The notes: generated by a model from the sequence alone, not told the origin. Shown: positions 15,643 to 25,113, numbered from the stretch's first letter. The stretch is DNA of 64,000 bases from CAMDHY01 sp046156265 (GCF_046156265.1 NZ_JAWDIR010000011.1:1116001-1180000); one strand, 5' to 3'. Made by a program: numbers and translations.

Positions 15643-17901
15643 TCACGGACGGGCGCCGCCGATCACCTTCAGGCGCAGTTCCTCGGCGATGAGCTGGGCA
15701 TCGACGCTGTCGCGGATGATCTGCGGCTTGATGAAGATGATGAGCTCGGTGCGGTCGGAGCGGTTCGACTGGGTCGAGACGAAATCGCCGACCACCGGCA
15801 GGTCCATGATGATCGGGATGCCCTGCTTGGTGCGCTCGATCTGTTCCTGGATCAGCCCCGCCAGCACGACGGTCTGGCCGTTGGTGACGGAGACGGCGCT
15901 CTTCACCCGGCGCTGCGAGATCGTCGGCGTGAGGCTGTCCTCGGTGCCGTTGCGCAGCACGTTGGAGATCTCCTGCTCGACCTCGAGATTGACGGTGCCG
16001 TTGGCGCTGACGCGCGGCGTGACGCGCAGGATGACGCCCGTGTTCTTGTACTCGACCTCGTTCACCGTCGGTGCGTCGGGGTCCTGCACGGACTGCGCCG
16101 AGCGCGTCGTCACCGGCACCTCGTTGCCCACCTGAAGCGTCGCCACCTGGTTGTCGGAGACGACAAGCGAGGGCGACGACAGCACCTTCACGTCGGTGAC
16201 GGTGCGTAGCGCGTCGATGATGGCGCGCGGGCTGTTGTTCGGCCCGAGCACGAACTCGAAGTTCGGCGTGGAGCGCTGCAGCGGCGGCTCGTTCGCCTTG
16301 TTGAACAGGCCGATGTTGCCGATGTTGCCCGGCAGGCCGAAGTCCTTGCTTTTCAGGTAGAACTGCACGCCGTACTGCAGGTTGCCGCTCAGCGTCACCT
16401 CGACGATGGTCGCCTCGATCGCCACCTGCAGGCCCGGGCGGTCGATGTCGGCAAGTGCCCGCTCGATAATCTGCCAGCTGGCGCGGTCCGCGTAGATCAG
16501 CAGCGAGTTGTTGCCGACATCAGCGGTGATGCGGACGTTGCGTAGCACCGCTTCGCCGGTGCCACCGCCGGCCGTCGCGTCGGCGCCGGCCGCGAGCGCG
16601 TTCGACGAGGCGCCGAAGCCCGTCTCCGAGCCGGTCGGATCGTCGCCTTCAGACGCGCCGGAGCGATCGAACAGCGAGCCCGATCGCGACTGCTGCGAGG
16701 ACTGCTGCCCACCTTCAGCGTCTGCCGTCGGCTGCGTCGTCAGGGCGGCGGAGCTGACCGAATCGGTGCCGGGGGCGAGCTGGGCGAGGTCGTCGGCACC
16801 CGCGCCGGAGCCGGCGCCGCCGGTGAACACCGTGTTGAGGATCGTCGCGATACGTCGCGCATCGCCGTGCTGGACCCGGTAGACGCGCAGCCGCGTGTTC
16901 TCCTGGTCGGCGCGGTCGAGGCGGCGGACCCAGGTGGCGACCTGCTGGACATATTTGGGCGACTGCGAGATCGCCAGGACCGCATTGAGGCGGCTGACCG
17001 GCTGGAAGCGCACGAGCCCGGCACCCGGCCCGCCGGAGCCGGCGTCCATGATGCGGTTGAGCTCGGCGATCATCACCTCCGGCGTCGCGTTGCTGAGCGG
17101 GAAGACGCCCACCGATTGACCGCGCATCCAGTCGACGTCGAAGGCGAGCGCCGTCTCGATCATCGCCCGCCGCTCCGGGGCGCTGCCCTGGACGAGGAGG
17201 AGGTTGCGGGTCGGGTCCACCCGAACGGTGCCGGCGCGCGCGCCGAAGCCCTCGACGAGCTTCATCACGGTATCGGCGGAGACGTTCTCCAGCGGCAGCA
17301 CCGTCAGCCCGTAGCCGGGGCTGACGCGGCGCGAGCCGACGTCGACCGAGCCGGATCCGGCCGCCTCCGAGGCGAGCACGATCTGATAGACGTCGCCCTG
17401 ACGCGCCACCACGGCGCCGTTCAGCTGCAGGGCGTTTTCGAGGAGCGGCAGGATGTCCTTGCGGGCGATCGGCTTGGCGGACGAGAGGCTGATCGTCCCC
17501 TCGACGCGGGGATCGACAAGGTAGTCGACCCTGAGGACGTCGCCGAGCAGCACCTTCGCCACCGTGGTGACGTCGGCATTCTCGAAATTGAGATCGAAGG
17601 CATCGCCACCGGCGGGCGCGGCGCCGACACCCGAGGAGATCGTCGGGCGCTCCGCCGTCGAGCCGGTTGCACTGCTGCCGAGATAGATCTCTCCCTGCGG
17701 CACCGGGCCGTCGCGGCCGCTGCGAGCGATGCCCCGCACAGGCTCCTGCTTGCGCGCGGCGAGGTCCATGGACATGACGCCGTCGAGGAAGGTCGGCGGC
17801 TCCTGGTTGCCGTCCGTGGCCGTGCCGGCACAGCCCACGAGGGCAGCAGCCATCAACGCCGCGGAGGCCAAACCCCGCCAGTGAACCCAGCCCTTCGACA
17901 C
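15643..17901 (-). CDS. gspD: Type II secretion secretin, lipoprotein form
   Basis: Forms the outer-membrane multimeric channel of the T2SS. From the GTG at 17901 it is 752 aa with a short signal ending LVGC (C24), a lipobox, so it should be lipid-anchored. An N0 domain (FDLNFENADVTTVAKVLLG) and N1-N3 repeats follow, with a Ser/Gly/Gln-rich insertion near residues 380-450. The C-terminal secretin beta domain has VPVTTRSAQSV, SVTNGQTVVLAGL and IPIIMDLPVVGDF. An ATG at 18021 would place about 60 residues before the lipobox and is rejected. The gene is divergent from gspE. No pilotin gene is seen nearby. Confidence 0.95.
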   Translation of the reverse strand: MSKGWVHWRGLASAALMAAALVGCAGTATDGNQEPPTFLDGVMSMDLAARKQEPVRGIARSGRDGPVPQGEIYLGSSATGSTAERPTISSGVGAAPAGGDAFDLNFENADVTTVAKVLLGDVLRVDYLVDPRVEGTISLSSAKPIARKDILPLLENALQLNGAVVARQGDVYQIVLASEAAGSGSVDVGSRRVSPGYGLTVLPLENVSADTVMKLVEGFGARAGTVRVDPTRNLLLVQGSAPERRAMIETALAFDVDWMRGQSVGVFPLSNATPEVMIAELNRIMDAGSGGPGAGLVRFQPVSRLNAVLAISQSPKYVQQVATWVRRLDRADQENTRLRVYRVQHGDARRIATILNTVFTGGAGSGAGADDLAQLAPGTDSVSSAALTTQPTADAEGGQQSSQQSRSGSLFDRSGASEGDDPTGSETGFGASSNALAAGADATAGGGTGEAVLRNVRITADVGNNSLLIYADRASWQIIERALADIDRPGLQVAIEATIVEVTLSGNLQYGVQFYLKSKDFGLPGNIGNIGLFNKANEPPLQRSTPNFEFVLGPNNSPRAIIDALRTVTDVKVLSSPSLVVSDNQVATLQVGNEVPVTTRSAQSVQDPDAPTVNEVEYKNTGVILRVTPRVSANGTVNLEVEQEISNVLRNGTEDSLTPTISQRRVKSAVSVTNGQTVVLAGLIQEQIERTKQGIPIIMDLPVVGDFVSTQSNRSDRTELIIFIKPQIIRDSVDAQLIAEELRLKVIGGARP

Positions 17902-18094
17902 GCCACTACTTTCTCGCCGCCATACTGCGCAGGCAAGCATCATACGGCGCTGAACTTGACACGTCAATGTTCTACGTGGTAACCAAATCCTTAATACTCG
18001 GCATGTCGTCTTGTTAACCATGACGCGTTTTACTTGATCAGTTTTCGTTTAGTCGTGCTGTGACGGTGATCGGATCCGGAAAGACGCGCGTTCG
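17902..18094. promoter_or_regulatory. Divergent gspD/gspE promoter region
   Basis: This 193-base gap between oppositely oriented operons is markedly AT-richer than its surroundings (GTAACCAAATCCTTAATACT, TTAACCATGACGCGTTTTAC). On the plus strand TTGACA at 17956-17961 is followed 17-18 bases later by GTAACC/TAACCA, a possible sigma-70 promoter for gspE. The -10 match is weak and no leftward promoter for gspD could be chosen with confidence. Confidence 0.35.
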
Positions 18095-19780
18095 ATGAGC
18101 GATGTGAAACACAAGCCGGCCTCCGGACTGGCGGAGGCGCTTGGCCTGTCGGGTGTCGCGGCGCCCGAGGTCGATGGCGGTGCGGGTGCGCGGCGCCAAT
18201 CTTTCTATCGAGAGCTTCTGGAGCGGTCGGGGTTGCCGGCGGCGGAGTTCGCCGAGGAGGTTGCAGCGCATCATCGCCTGCCGCGCGCGACGCTCGCCGC
18301 GATGCTCGCCGGCAAGCCCCTGGCGGAACACTTCTCCGGCCGCTTCCTGCGCGACTGGTCGCTCTACCCCTACGAGTCCGCCGGGGGCGAAGCGAGGCTC
18401 GCGCTCGCCGATCCGAGCGAGGAGACGCTCGTCGAGACGGTGCGCTGGACGCTCGAGCGCCCGTGCACGCTCGAGGTCGCCTCGTTCGAGGAGATCGATG
18501 TCGCGCTGAAGCGCGTCGGTGTCAGTGCCGAGGACGCCAGCACCGCCGCCGCCCCCCGCGACGGCGAGCGCGAGGACGTCGAGATCGAGAACCTGCGCGA
18601 TCTCGCGAGCGGCGCGCCGATCGTGCGGGCGGTGAACGAGATTCTCGAGGCTGCGGTCGAACGGCGCGCCACCGACGTCCATCTCGAGCCGGTCAGGGCC
18701 GGGCTCCGGGTCCGCATCCGCATCGACGGCATCCTGCAGGCGATGCGGACTTTTCCGCCCGATCTCGCCCGCGCCGTCGTGTCGCGCGTCAAGATCCTCT
18801 CCGGCCTCAACATCGCCGAGCGCCGCCTGCCGCAGGACGGCCGCGCCCGCTTCAAGGCGGCGGGGCGCGAGATCGACATCCGCGTCGCGACGATGCCGAC
18901 GGTGCACGGCGAGGCGGCGATCCTGCGCCTTCTGGAGCGCGACCGCCGGCTGGTCGGCTTCGACGGGCTCGGCTTCTCCGAGCGCGACTTCCGGGTGTTC
19001 TCCGAGGAACTCGAGGCGCCGCACGGCATGGTCGTGGTCACCGGGCCGACCGGCAGCGGCAAGACGACGACCCTCGCCGCCACGCTCGCCCGCCTGAACG
19101 ATTCGACCCGCAAGATCCTCACCATCGAGGACCCCGTCGAGTACGAGGTCGAGGGGGTCAGCCAGACGCAGGTGAAGCCGGCGATCGGGCTCACCTTCGT
19201 CAACGCGCTGCGCGCCTTCCTCCGCCAGGACCCGGACGTCATCATGGTCGGCGAGATGCGCGACGGCGAGACCGCGCGCATCGGCATCCAGGCCTCGCTC
19301 ACCGGCCATCTGGTGCTGACGACGCTGCACACCAACACCGCGGCCGCCGCCATCACCCGCCTGGTCGATCTCGGCGTCGAGCCGTTCCTGCTCGCCGCCA
19401 GCCTCCGGCTGATCGTCGCCCAGCGCCTCGTGCGCATCCTCTGCCCGGACTGCAAGCGGATGGAGCCGCTGTCGGCGGAGCGGCACGGCAAGGACCGTCG
19501 CTTCGTCGCGCTCGGCTTCTCGCCCGGCGACATGCTCTACGAGCCGGTCGGCTGCGAGCGGTGCGCCGGCACCGGCTACATCGGCCGCCGCGCGGTCTTC
19601 GAGATCCTGCCGATCAGCGAGGCGATCCACAAACTTGTCGTCGAGGGTGCGAGCGAGCGAGTGATCGAGGAGACGGCGCGTCAGGAAGGCATGACGACGC
19701 TGACGGAGGACGGCATCCGCAAGGTCCGCGAGGGGCTGACCTCCTACGACGAGATCCTGCGCGTCACAGCGAGCCGCTGA
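18095..19780 (+). CDS. gspE: Type II secretion ATPase GspE
   Basis: Cytoplasmic hexameric ATPase that drives pseudopilus assembly. The 561-aa protein has an N-terminal N1E-like domain (about 35-140), then the ATPase core: Walker A GPTGSGKTTT at 317-326, Asp box TIEDPVEY, Walker B VIMVGEMRD at 382-390 and a His box with LTTLHTN. The C-terminal zinc finger is intact (C450, C453, C487, C490). It is the first gene of the rightward gsp operon; gspF starts two bases after its stop. ATG at 18095 is kept because it has MSDVKH and lies just after the AT-rich promoter region. Confidence 0.97.
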   Translation: MSDVKHKPASGLAEALGLSGVAAPEVDGGAGARRQSFYRELLERSGLPAAEFAEEVAAHHRLPRATLAAMLAGKPLAEHFSGRFLRDWSLYPYESAGGEARLALADPSEETLVETVRWTLERPCTLEVASFEEIDVALKRVGVSAEDASTAAAPRDGEREDVEIENLRDLASGAPIVRAVNEILEAAVERRATDVHLEPVRAGLRVRIRIDGILQAMRTFPPDLARAVVSRVKILSGLNIAERRLPQDGRARFKAAGREIDIRVATMPTVHGEAAILRLLERDRRLVGFDGLGFSERDFRVFSEELEAPHGMVVVTGPTGSGKTTTLAATLARLNDSTRKILTIEDPVEYEVEGVSQTQVKPAIGLTFVNALRAFLRQDPDVIMVGEMRDGETARIGIQASLTGHLVLTTLHTNTAAAAITRLVDLGVEPFLLAASLRLIVAQRLVRILCPDCKRMEPLSAERHGKDRRFVALGFSPGDMLYEPVGCERCAGTGYIGRRAVFEILPISEAIHKLVVEGASERVIEETARQEGMTTLTEDGIRKVREGLTSYDEILRVTASR

Positions 19781-19781
19781 G

Positions 19782-20987
19782 TTGGGTGTCTTCAGCTACA
19801 AGGCGCTCGACGCCGACGGGCGCTTCGTCTCCGGCGAGTTGCAGGCGGACTCGGTCCCCGCCGCTGCCGCCCATCTCGTCGACCTCGGCTATATCCCGCT
19901 GGAGACGAAGGAGCGGGCCGCCCCGCGCGGGGCCGGCTGGCGGCGCTACTTCTCGATCGGCCGCCTGAACCCCAAAGAAGTGACGGTGCTGATCCGTGAT
20001 CTCGCGCTGCTGCTGAAGGCCGGCCTGCCGCTCGACGACGCCCTGAAGCTGCTCGGCGATGACGTCAAGCCGGCGGCGTCGCGGCTCCTCACCGATCTGC
20101 GCACCGCGATCGGCTCCGGCTCCGGCTTCGCGGAGGCGCTCGCCGCCCATCCGGAATCGATCCCGACGGAAGTGATCGCGATGGTCAGGGTCGCCGAGGC
20201 GGCCGGCGGGCTCGAAACCGTGCTCGAGGCCGTCGCCGACGACCGCGCCCGCCAGGAGCGCGTCGCCGCCAAGGTCGCGGGGGCCCTGCGCTACCCGGCC
20301 TTCCTGCTGATCGTCGCCGTGGCGGTACTGGTGTTCTTCCTGCTCTTCGTCGTGCCGCAGTTCGCCGGCGTCATCGCCGACTTCGGCACCGAGCCGGACC
20401 CGTTCGTCTCGGTCGTACTCGGGCTGTCGACGTGGCTGACGGAGAACGGCGACCTCCTGCTCGGCGTGCTCGCCGGCCTCGCCCTTCTCCTCTTCGTGGC
20501 GCTGCGGACGCGGTCCCTGCGCAACCGGCTGGTGCGCGGCCTCGGCAAGCTGCCCGGCATCCGCGGCGTGGTGGAACTCCGGCGCACCGCCATCATCTGC
20601 CGCGGCCTCGGCACGCTGCTCGCGAACGGCGTGACTTTGACCGACGCCCTGAAAGTGATGGCCGACACAGCGGGTGCCGACGCCGAGCCGATATCGGTGG
20701 TTCTCGACAAGGTGCGGCGCGGCGGACGCCTCGTCGACTGCCTGACCGAAACTGCCCTCGTTCCGCCGCTGGCGGCGCGCATGCTACGGGTGGGTGAGGA
20801 ATCGGGGGAACTCGCGACGGTGGCGCGGCGCTGCGCCGATTTCTACGAGGGAAAACTCGGCGAACGACTGGACCGGCTGGCGGCGATCGTCGGCCCGGCG
20901 GCCATCGTCGTCATCAGTGTCGTCGTGGGATCATTGATCGTCTCGATCATGTCGACGCTGCTCAGCATCAACCAGATCGCGCTTTAG
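19782..20987 (+). CDS. gspF: Type II secretion inner-membrane platform protein GspF
   Basis: The 401-aa platform protein has two duplicated cytoplasmic GspF domains and three membrane helices. The N terminus FSYKALDADGRFVSGEL is diagnostic. The first domain contains LLKAGLPLDDALKLL and the second RGLGTLLANGVTLTDAL; hydrophobic segments lie near residues 170-195, 220-250 and 370-398. The start is TTG at 19782, immediately after the gspE stop, which gives the standard MGVFSYKA beginning. It should contact GspE and GspL. Confidence 0.96.
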   Translation: MGVFSYKALDADGRFVSGELQADSVPAAAAHLVDLGYIPLETKERAAPRGAGWRRYFSIGRLNPKEVTVLIRDLALLLKAGLPLDDALKLLGDDVKPAASRLLTDLRTAIGSGSGFAEALAAHPESIPTEVIAMVRVAEAAGGLETVLEAVADDRARQERVAAKVAGALRYPAFLLIVAVAVLVFFLLFVVPQFAGVIADFGTEPDPFVSVVLGLSTWLTENGDLLLGVLAGLALLLFVALRTRSLRNRLVRGLGKLPGIRGVVELRRTAIICRGLGTLLANGVTLTDALKVMADTAGADAEPISVVLDKVRRGGRLVDCLTETALVPPLAARMLRVGEESGELATVARRCADFYEGKLGERLDRLAAIVGPAAIVVISVVVGSLIVSIMSTLLSINQIAL

Positions 20988-20996
20988 GGAGTGCCT

Positions 20997-21476
20997 ATGC
21001 CGTTCCAGCGGACACCGGACGTCGAAGCGAGCGTGACGTCGCCCACGGGAACCGTGGTCGCCGCCGCGCGCGCCGGCTTCACGCTCGTCGAGATGCTCGT
21101 CGTGCTCGTCATCATCGGCCTCATCATGGGGCTGGTGGGGCCGCGGGTGCTCAACTACCTCACCGATGCCCGCGAGAAGACGGCGCGGCTGCAGATCGAG
21201 AGCTTCTCGAACGCCCTCGACCTGTTCTACATCGACGCCGGGCGCTACCCGACCTCTGCCGAGGGCCTCGCCGCCCTGGCGCAGCGCCCGCCGGGCGTGG
21301 ACACCTGGAACGGCCCCTATCTGCGGGACCGCAGCGTGCCGGCCGACCCGTGGGGCAACCCGTACGTCTATCGCTCGCCCGGGCAGCACGGAAACTACGA
21401 CATCGTTTCGCTCGGCGCCGACGGGCGCGATGGCGGTGAGGGGAGCAACGCCGACGTCACGTCCTGGACGCGCTGA
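20997..21476 (+). CDS. gspG: Major pseudopilin GspG
   Basis: The major subunit of the T2SS pseudopilus. A 27-residue leader ends at G27, with the mature protein beginning F28 and carrying Glu at +5 (E32) in GFTLVEMLVVLVIIGLIMG. The C-terminal region has the GspG calcium-site type motif DPWGNPYVYRSPGQHG and ends NADVTSWTR. The leader is unusually long for GspG. The ATG at 20997 has AGGGAG at ideal spacing; an in-frame GTG at 20991 would overlap that RBS and is rejected. Confidence 0.96.
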   Translation: MPFQRTPDVEASVTSPTGTVVAAARAGFTLVEMLVVLVIIGLIMGLVGPRVLNYLTDAREKTARLQIESFSNALDLFYIDAGRYPTSAEGLAALAQRPPGVDTWNGPYLRDRSVPADPWGNPYVYRSPGQHGNYDIVSLGADGRDGGEGSNADVTSWTR

Positions 21477-21501
21477 TCGCGACCCATCGGGGCAACAGGC
21501 C

Positions 21502-21972
21502 GTGGTGACCGGGGAACGGTCCGCCGGCCGCCGCAGCGGCTTCCTGCTGCTCGACATGGCGCTGGCGCTTGCCATCGTGCTGCTCGCCGCCGCCATCATC
21601 TGGCCGGCGATCCCGCGCGGCACGTCGTCGGCGGGACTGGCCGCCACCGTCATGGACGTGGCGACGATGCTACGCGCCGATCGCACCGGCGCGGTCCGCG
21701 ACGGGCAGCGCGTCGGAACAGTGATCGACCTTGACGGACGCACCGTCAGCGACGCCAGGGGGCGCACGGTCAAGGTGCCGCGTGACCTCACCTTCGAGGT
21801 CACCACCGCGACCCCCTGTTCGCTCGGCGACCGGCGCTATCAGATCACCTTCAACCCGGATGGCAGCTCCTGCGGTGGCGTCGTCCGGCTCGCCAAGGGC
21901 GGACGGAGCTTCCGGATCCGCGTCAACTGGCTGACGGGATGGGTGGATGTGGTCGGACCGGAGCGGACGTAG
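21502..21972 (+). CDS. gspH: Minor pseudopilin GspH
   Basis: A 156-aa minor pseudopilin of the GspH class (GspH domain with the long beta-rich C-terminal half TFNPDGSSCGGVVRL). The leader cleaves at G13/F14 in RRSGFLLLDMALALAIV. Position +5 of the mature protein is Asp (D18), not the near-invariant Glu, an acidic substitution worth noting. The start is one of two adjacent GTG codons (21502 or 21505). Its end overlaps gspI by 26 bases. Confidence 0.9.
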   Translation: MVTGERSAGRRSGFLLLDMALALAIVLLAAAIIWPAIPRGTSSAGLAATVMDVATMLRADRTGAVRDGQRVGTVIDLDGRTVSDARGRTVKVPRDLTFEVTTATPCSLGDRRYQITFNPDGSSCGGVVRLAKGGRSFRIRVNWLTGWVDVVGPERT

Positions 21973-22417
21973 GGTGGCGCCCTCCCGGCGCGGCTTCACC
22001 CTGATCGAGGTGATGGTCGCGCTGATCGTCGCGATCATCATCTCGACGGCGCTGGTGCGCTTCTTCGCCGGCGTCCGCAGCGAAGCCGCGCGCGTGCGCG
22101 AGCAAGTCGACACCTGGGCGGTCGCGCGGGCGGTGCTGGATGCGGTGCCGAGCGGGGCGGCATTGGCGCCGGGCACGACGGTCGGCGCTGCCGGAGCGTA
22201 CGCCTGGCAGCTGGAGGCGACGTCGATGGCGCAAATGCTCGCCCCCATGACGCCACCGATCGAGGCGCCGGCGGAGGACCTCGGCGAGGACGAATCGGCG
22301 ACGCCGCCGCCGGTGCCGATGCGCCTGCGGGTCGTCGTCACCGGACCGCGGGGCGGAACGGTGCGGCTCGAGACGGTGCGCCTCGCGCGCGCCAGCGGAG
22401 ACGGCGATGCGCCGTGA
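21947..22417 (+). CDS. gspI: Minor pseudopilin GspI
   Basis: A 156-aa prepilin with leader cleavage at G16/F17 in RRGFTLIEVMVALIVAI and Glu at +5 (E21). Position between gspH and gspJ and size assign it to GspI, which with GspJ and GspK forms the pseudopilus tip. The C-terminal domain contains a proline/acidic insert (PPIEAPAEDLGEDESATPPP) not common in GspI. It overlaps gspH by 26 bases and gspJ by 11 bases, implying translational coupling. Confidence 0.88.
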   Translation: MWSDRSGRRVAPSRRGFTLIEVMVALIVAIIISTALVRFFAGVRSEAARVREQVDTWAVARAVLDAVPSGAALAPGTTVGAAGAYAWQLEATSMAQMLAPMTPPIEAPAEDLGEDESATPPPVPMRLRVVVTGPRGGTVRLETVRLARASGDGDAP

Positions 22418-23132
22418 CGCGCCCCGTCGCCGAGGCGGACCGGCTGGACGGCGCGCCGGCTTCTCGCTGCTCGAGGTGCTCGTCGCGCTTGCGATCACCG
22501 TGCTTCTGGTCGTGACGTTCGCGCCTTTCGCGAGCCAGCTCATCCTCGGCTGGGGCAGGGGCGCGCGCACGGCCGAACTCGTCGACATGCTGACGCGCGG
22601 CAACGACCGCATCGCCCGCGACCTGTTGTCGGTGGTGCCGATGACGCTGACGCGCGGAGACCAGACCAGCATGATCTTCCGGGGCGGACCGGGCTACGTC
22701 GTCTTCGCCACGGCGACCGGTTTCGGCCCCGGACGGGGCGGCATCGAGCTCGTCTCCTTCGGTATCGAGCAGGACGGCCCGGCGGGCCAGGCGATCGTCC
22801 GGCGCCGCGCCCCGCTGCGCGACGCCGCGCCGACGGCGAGTGGCTTCCGCGACCCGGTCACCCTTCTGACCGGGCCGTACCAGTATCGCTTCGACTACGT
22901 CGCCGCCGATGGCACCAAGGTCGCGGACTGGCAGGACCGCCGCGACATGCCCGCCCGCGTCGAACTGACGATCCTGACGCCGACCGGCCCACTGCTGCCG
23001 CTGCCGCTGTCCTACTTCGTGCCGGCCGACCTCTCCGCCGCCTGCATCACCGACGAGCCGCCCGACTTCTGCGACGAGGACGGCGACGAGTCGGATCAGG
23101 ACAACGGCGACCCAACACCACCGCCGGACTAG
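22407..23132 (+). CDS. gspJ: Minor pseudopilin GspJ
   Basis: A 241-aa minor pseudopilin with leader cleavage at G18/F19 in RAGFSLLEVLVALAI and Glu +5 (E23). Length and the large beta-rich C-terminal domain fit GspJ. The extreme C terminus is strongly acidic and proline-rich (CDEDGDESDQDNGDPTPPPD). It is placed between gspI (11-base overlap) and gspK (5-base gap), the canonical order. Confidence 0.92.
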   Translation: MRRDAPRRRGGPAGRRAGFSLLEVLVALAITVLLVVTFAPFASQLILGWGRGARTAELVDMLTRGNDRIARDLLSVVPMTLTRGDQTSMIFRGGPGYVVFATATGFGPGRGGIELVSFGIEQDGPAGQAIVRRRAPLRDAAPTASGFRDPVTLLTGPYQYRFDYVAADGTKVADWQDRRDMPARVELTILTPTGPLLPLPLSYFVPADLSAACITDEPPDFCDEDGDESDQDNGDPTPPPD

Positions 23133-23137
23133 GGCCG

Positions 23138-24055
23138 ATGACCGCCCGCCACCCTTTCAACGCACGTCCCGCTCCGAACTCCCGCACCGGCTCGGCTCTC
23201 CTCGTCGTGCTCGTCATGCTGGGCATGATCGCCGTGCTCGCCTCCGTCGTCGGCCGCGTCGTCGGCGGCACCGCGCGCGACCTTTCCGCCGCGGTGCAGA
23301 GCGAGCGCGCCTTCGTCGCTGCGCGGGCCGGCCTGGAACTCGCCGGCCTGATGCTGCGCTCCGGCGAGCTCGAGATGCTCGGCGCCGGCACCCGTACGGT
23401 CGCCCTGGATGACGCGACGGTCAGCATCGACGTCGTCAACGAGCGCGGCCGCATCGACCTCAACGGGGCGCCGGAGGAACTGTTCGCCGGCCTGTTCCGC
23501 GCGCTCGGTGAGGAGGGGGAGAGGGCGGACGCCATCGCGGCCCGCATCGTCGACTGGCGGGACCCCGACGACGATGTGCGCGAGGGCGGCGCCGAGGTGG
23601 GCGCCTACCGTGGTTCCGGCCTCGCGGCGCCCCGCAACGGACCCTTCGTCCACCCGCTCGAGCTCGCCTCCGTGCTCGACATGCCGCCGGCTCTCGTGCA
23701 GCGAGCGCTTCCCTACGTGACGGTCGGCAATCCGTTCGGCCTCGTCGACCCGTTCGTCGCCGACCCCGTCGTGCTGCAGGCGCTGCCCGGCACGTCCGCC
23801 TCGCGGATCGAATCCTTCCTGGAGGAACGCCAGACGGGTCTGCCCGACAGCGAACTCGCCGTTCTGCAACTCGGCGCTTCGGACGAATACGTCAGCCAGG
23901 ACCCGGCGCCCGGCTGGCGCGCCACCATCACGGTGACGCCGGCGCGCGGCCGCCCGAGGCGGTTCGTCGCCCTCATCGTCGACCGCGAAGACGACATGCG
24001 GCCCTACCGGGTGCTATACATGCTGGACGAGGTCCTCGCCGGCGACGGGCCTTGA
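23138..24055 (+). CDS. gspK: Minor pseudopilin GspK
   Basis: The pseudopilus tip protein, 305 aa. The leader ends at G18 in RTGSALLVVLVMLGM; the +5 residue is Val, and absence of Glu+5 is the rule for GspK. The alpha-helical insertion domain typical of the family is visible: ERGRIDLNGAPEELFAGL, IAARIVDWRDPDDDVREGGAE and a following helix-hairpin-helix-like region with LEERQTGLPD. Its stop overlaps the TTG start of gspL (TTGA). Confidence 0.93.
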   Translation: MTARHPFNARPAPNSRTGSALLVVLVMLGMIAVLASVVGRVVGGTARDLSAAVQSERAFVAARAGLELAGLMLRSGELEMLGAGTRTVALDDATVSIDVVNERGRIDLNGAPEELFAGLFRALGEEGERADAIAARIVDWRDPDDDVREGGAEVGAYRGSGLAAPRNGPFVHPLELASVLDMPPALVQRALPYVTVGNPFGLVDPFVADPVVLQALPGTSASRIESFLEERQTGLPDSELAVLQLGASDEYVSQDPAPGWRATITVTPARGRPRRFVALIVDREDDMRPYRVLYMLDEVLAGDGP

Positions 24056-25113
24056 CGGGTCGGTGGGGTATGCGCGTCCGGACCTGGATCAACGGTTGGA
24101 TCGACGGGCTGGCGGCGTTGCTGCTGGCCGCCGTCGGCATGTTCGCCGGTGGCAAGCGCCTGACGCTGCGCCTCCTCGAGGGACGCTGGGTCATCGGTGT
24201 GGCAGGCCGTGATGGCGACCGGCCGATCGCCTCCGCAACGCGCACTGCGTCCGGCGACATCGACCTTCTCCCGGCCGGCGCCGAGAAGTCGCTGGCTGGT
24301 GGCCGGTTCGAGATCATCGCGCCCCCCGGTGGTGTCGTCGTCCACCGCCTCGATCCGCTTCCAGCCGAGAGCCGTCCGTTCATCGACGGCGTCGTCCGCC
24401 ACCAGCTCGACCGCTTCGTGCCGTGGCGGGCGGCCGACGTGATCTACGCCCTCGACATCGCCCCGGCGCCGGAGGGCCGCATCGCCGTCACGGTGACGGC
24501 GACGAGCCGGCGGGCTCTGGCCGCGCCGCTGGCGATCGCCGCCCGTTGCCGGGCAAAGAGCATTGCCGTCGTCGGCACCGGCCCGGACGCGCGGCCGATC
24601 CCGGTGGCACTCGGCGAGAGCGACGCCAGGACCTGGCGCCACGCCCGCACCGCCGCCGCCGGCATCCTCGCCGCGCTGGCGCTGCTCGCCGCCGTCGACG
24701 CCGTCTGGTCGACGGTGCGGTGGTACGACCTCACCGGCCGCATCGCCGAGATCGACGCCGCCACCGCCGACCGCCGCGCCCTGCTGCGCAGCGCGGCCGA
24801 TGCCGCCGGCCGGCCCTCCGGCCCGCCGACGACACTCGACCAGCTGAAGCGCCAGAGCCCGATCGCCGTCGTGGTGATGGAATCACTGTCGCGCGTGCTG
24901 CCGGACGACGCCTATTTGTCGGACTTCCGGCTTGAAGACGGGCGCGTCCGCCTCATCGGCGTCTCGAAGTCCGTCGCCGACCTTGTGCCTCTGCTCGAGG
25001 GCTCCTCGGCCTTCGACGGGGCCTCGTTCTTCGCGCCGACCATCCGCATCGCTGGCGGCGACCGCTTCCACATCGAGGCCGCCGTCGTGCCGGAACTGGA
25101 GCCGGCACCGTGA
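24052..25113 (+). CDS. gspL: Type II secretion assembly protein GspL (PilM/N-like)
   Basis: A 353-aa inner-membrane protein linking GspE to the pseudopilus. A cytoplasmic actin-like region of about 190 residues (RHQLDRFVPWRAADVIYALD is characteristic) precedes one membrane helix near 202-222 (AAAGILAALALLAAVDAVW) and a periplasmic ferredoxin-like domain (PDDAYLSDFRLEDGRVRLIG). The start may be TTG at 24052, overlapping the gspK stop, or ATG at 24070; the sequence does not decide. The stop overlaps the GTG of gspM. Confidence 0.85.
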   Translation: MTGRWGMRVRTWINGWIDGLAALLLAAVGMFAGGKRLTLRLLEGRWVIGVAGRDGDRPIASATRTASGDIDLLPAGAEKSLAGGRFEIIAPPGGVVVHRLDPLPAESRPFIDGVVRHQLDRFVPWRAADVIYALDIAPAPEGRIAVTVTATSRRALAAPLAIAARCRAKSIAVVGTGPDARPIPVALGESDARTWRHARTAAAGILAALALLAAVDAVWSTVRWYDLTGRIAEIDAATADRRALLRSAADAAGRPSGPPTTLDQLKRQSPIAVVVMESLSRVLPDDAYLSDFRLEDGRVRLIGVSKSVADLVPLLEGSSAFDGASFFAPTIRIAGGDRFHIEAAVVPELEPAP

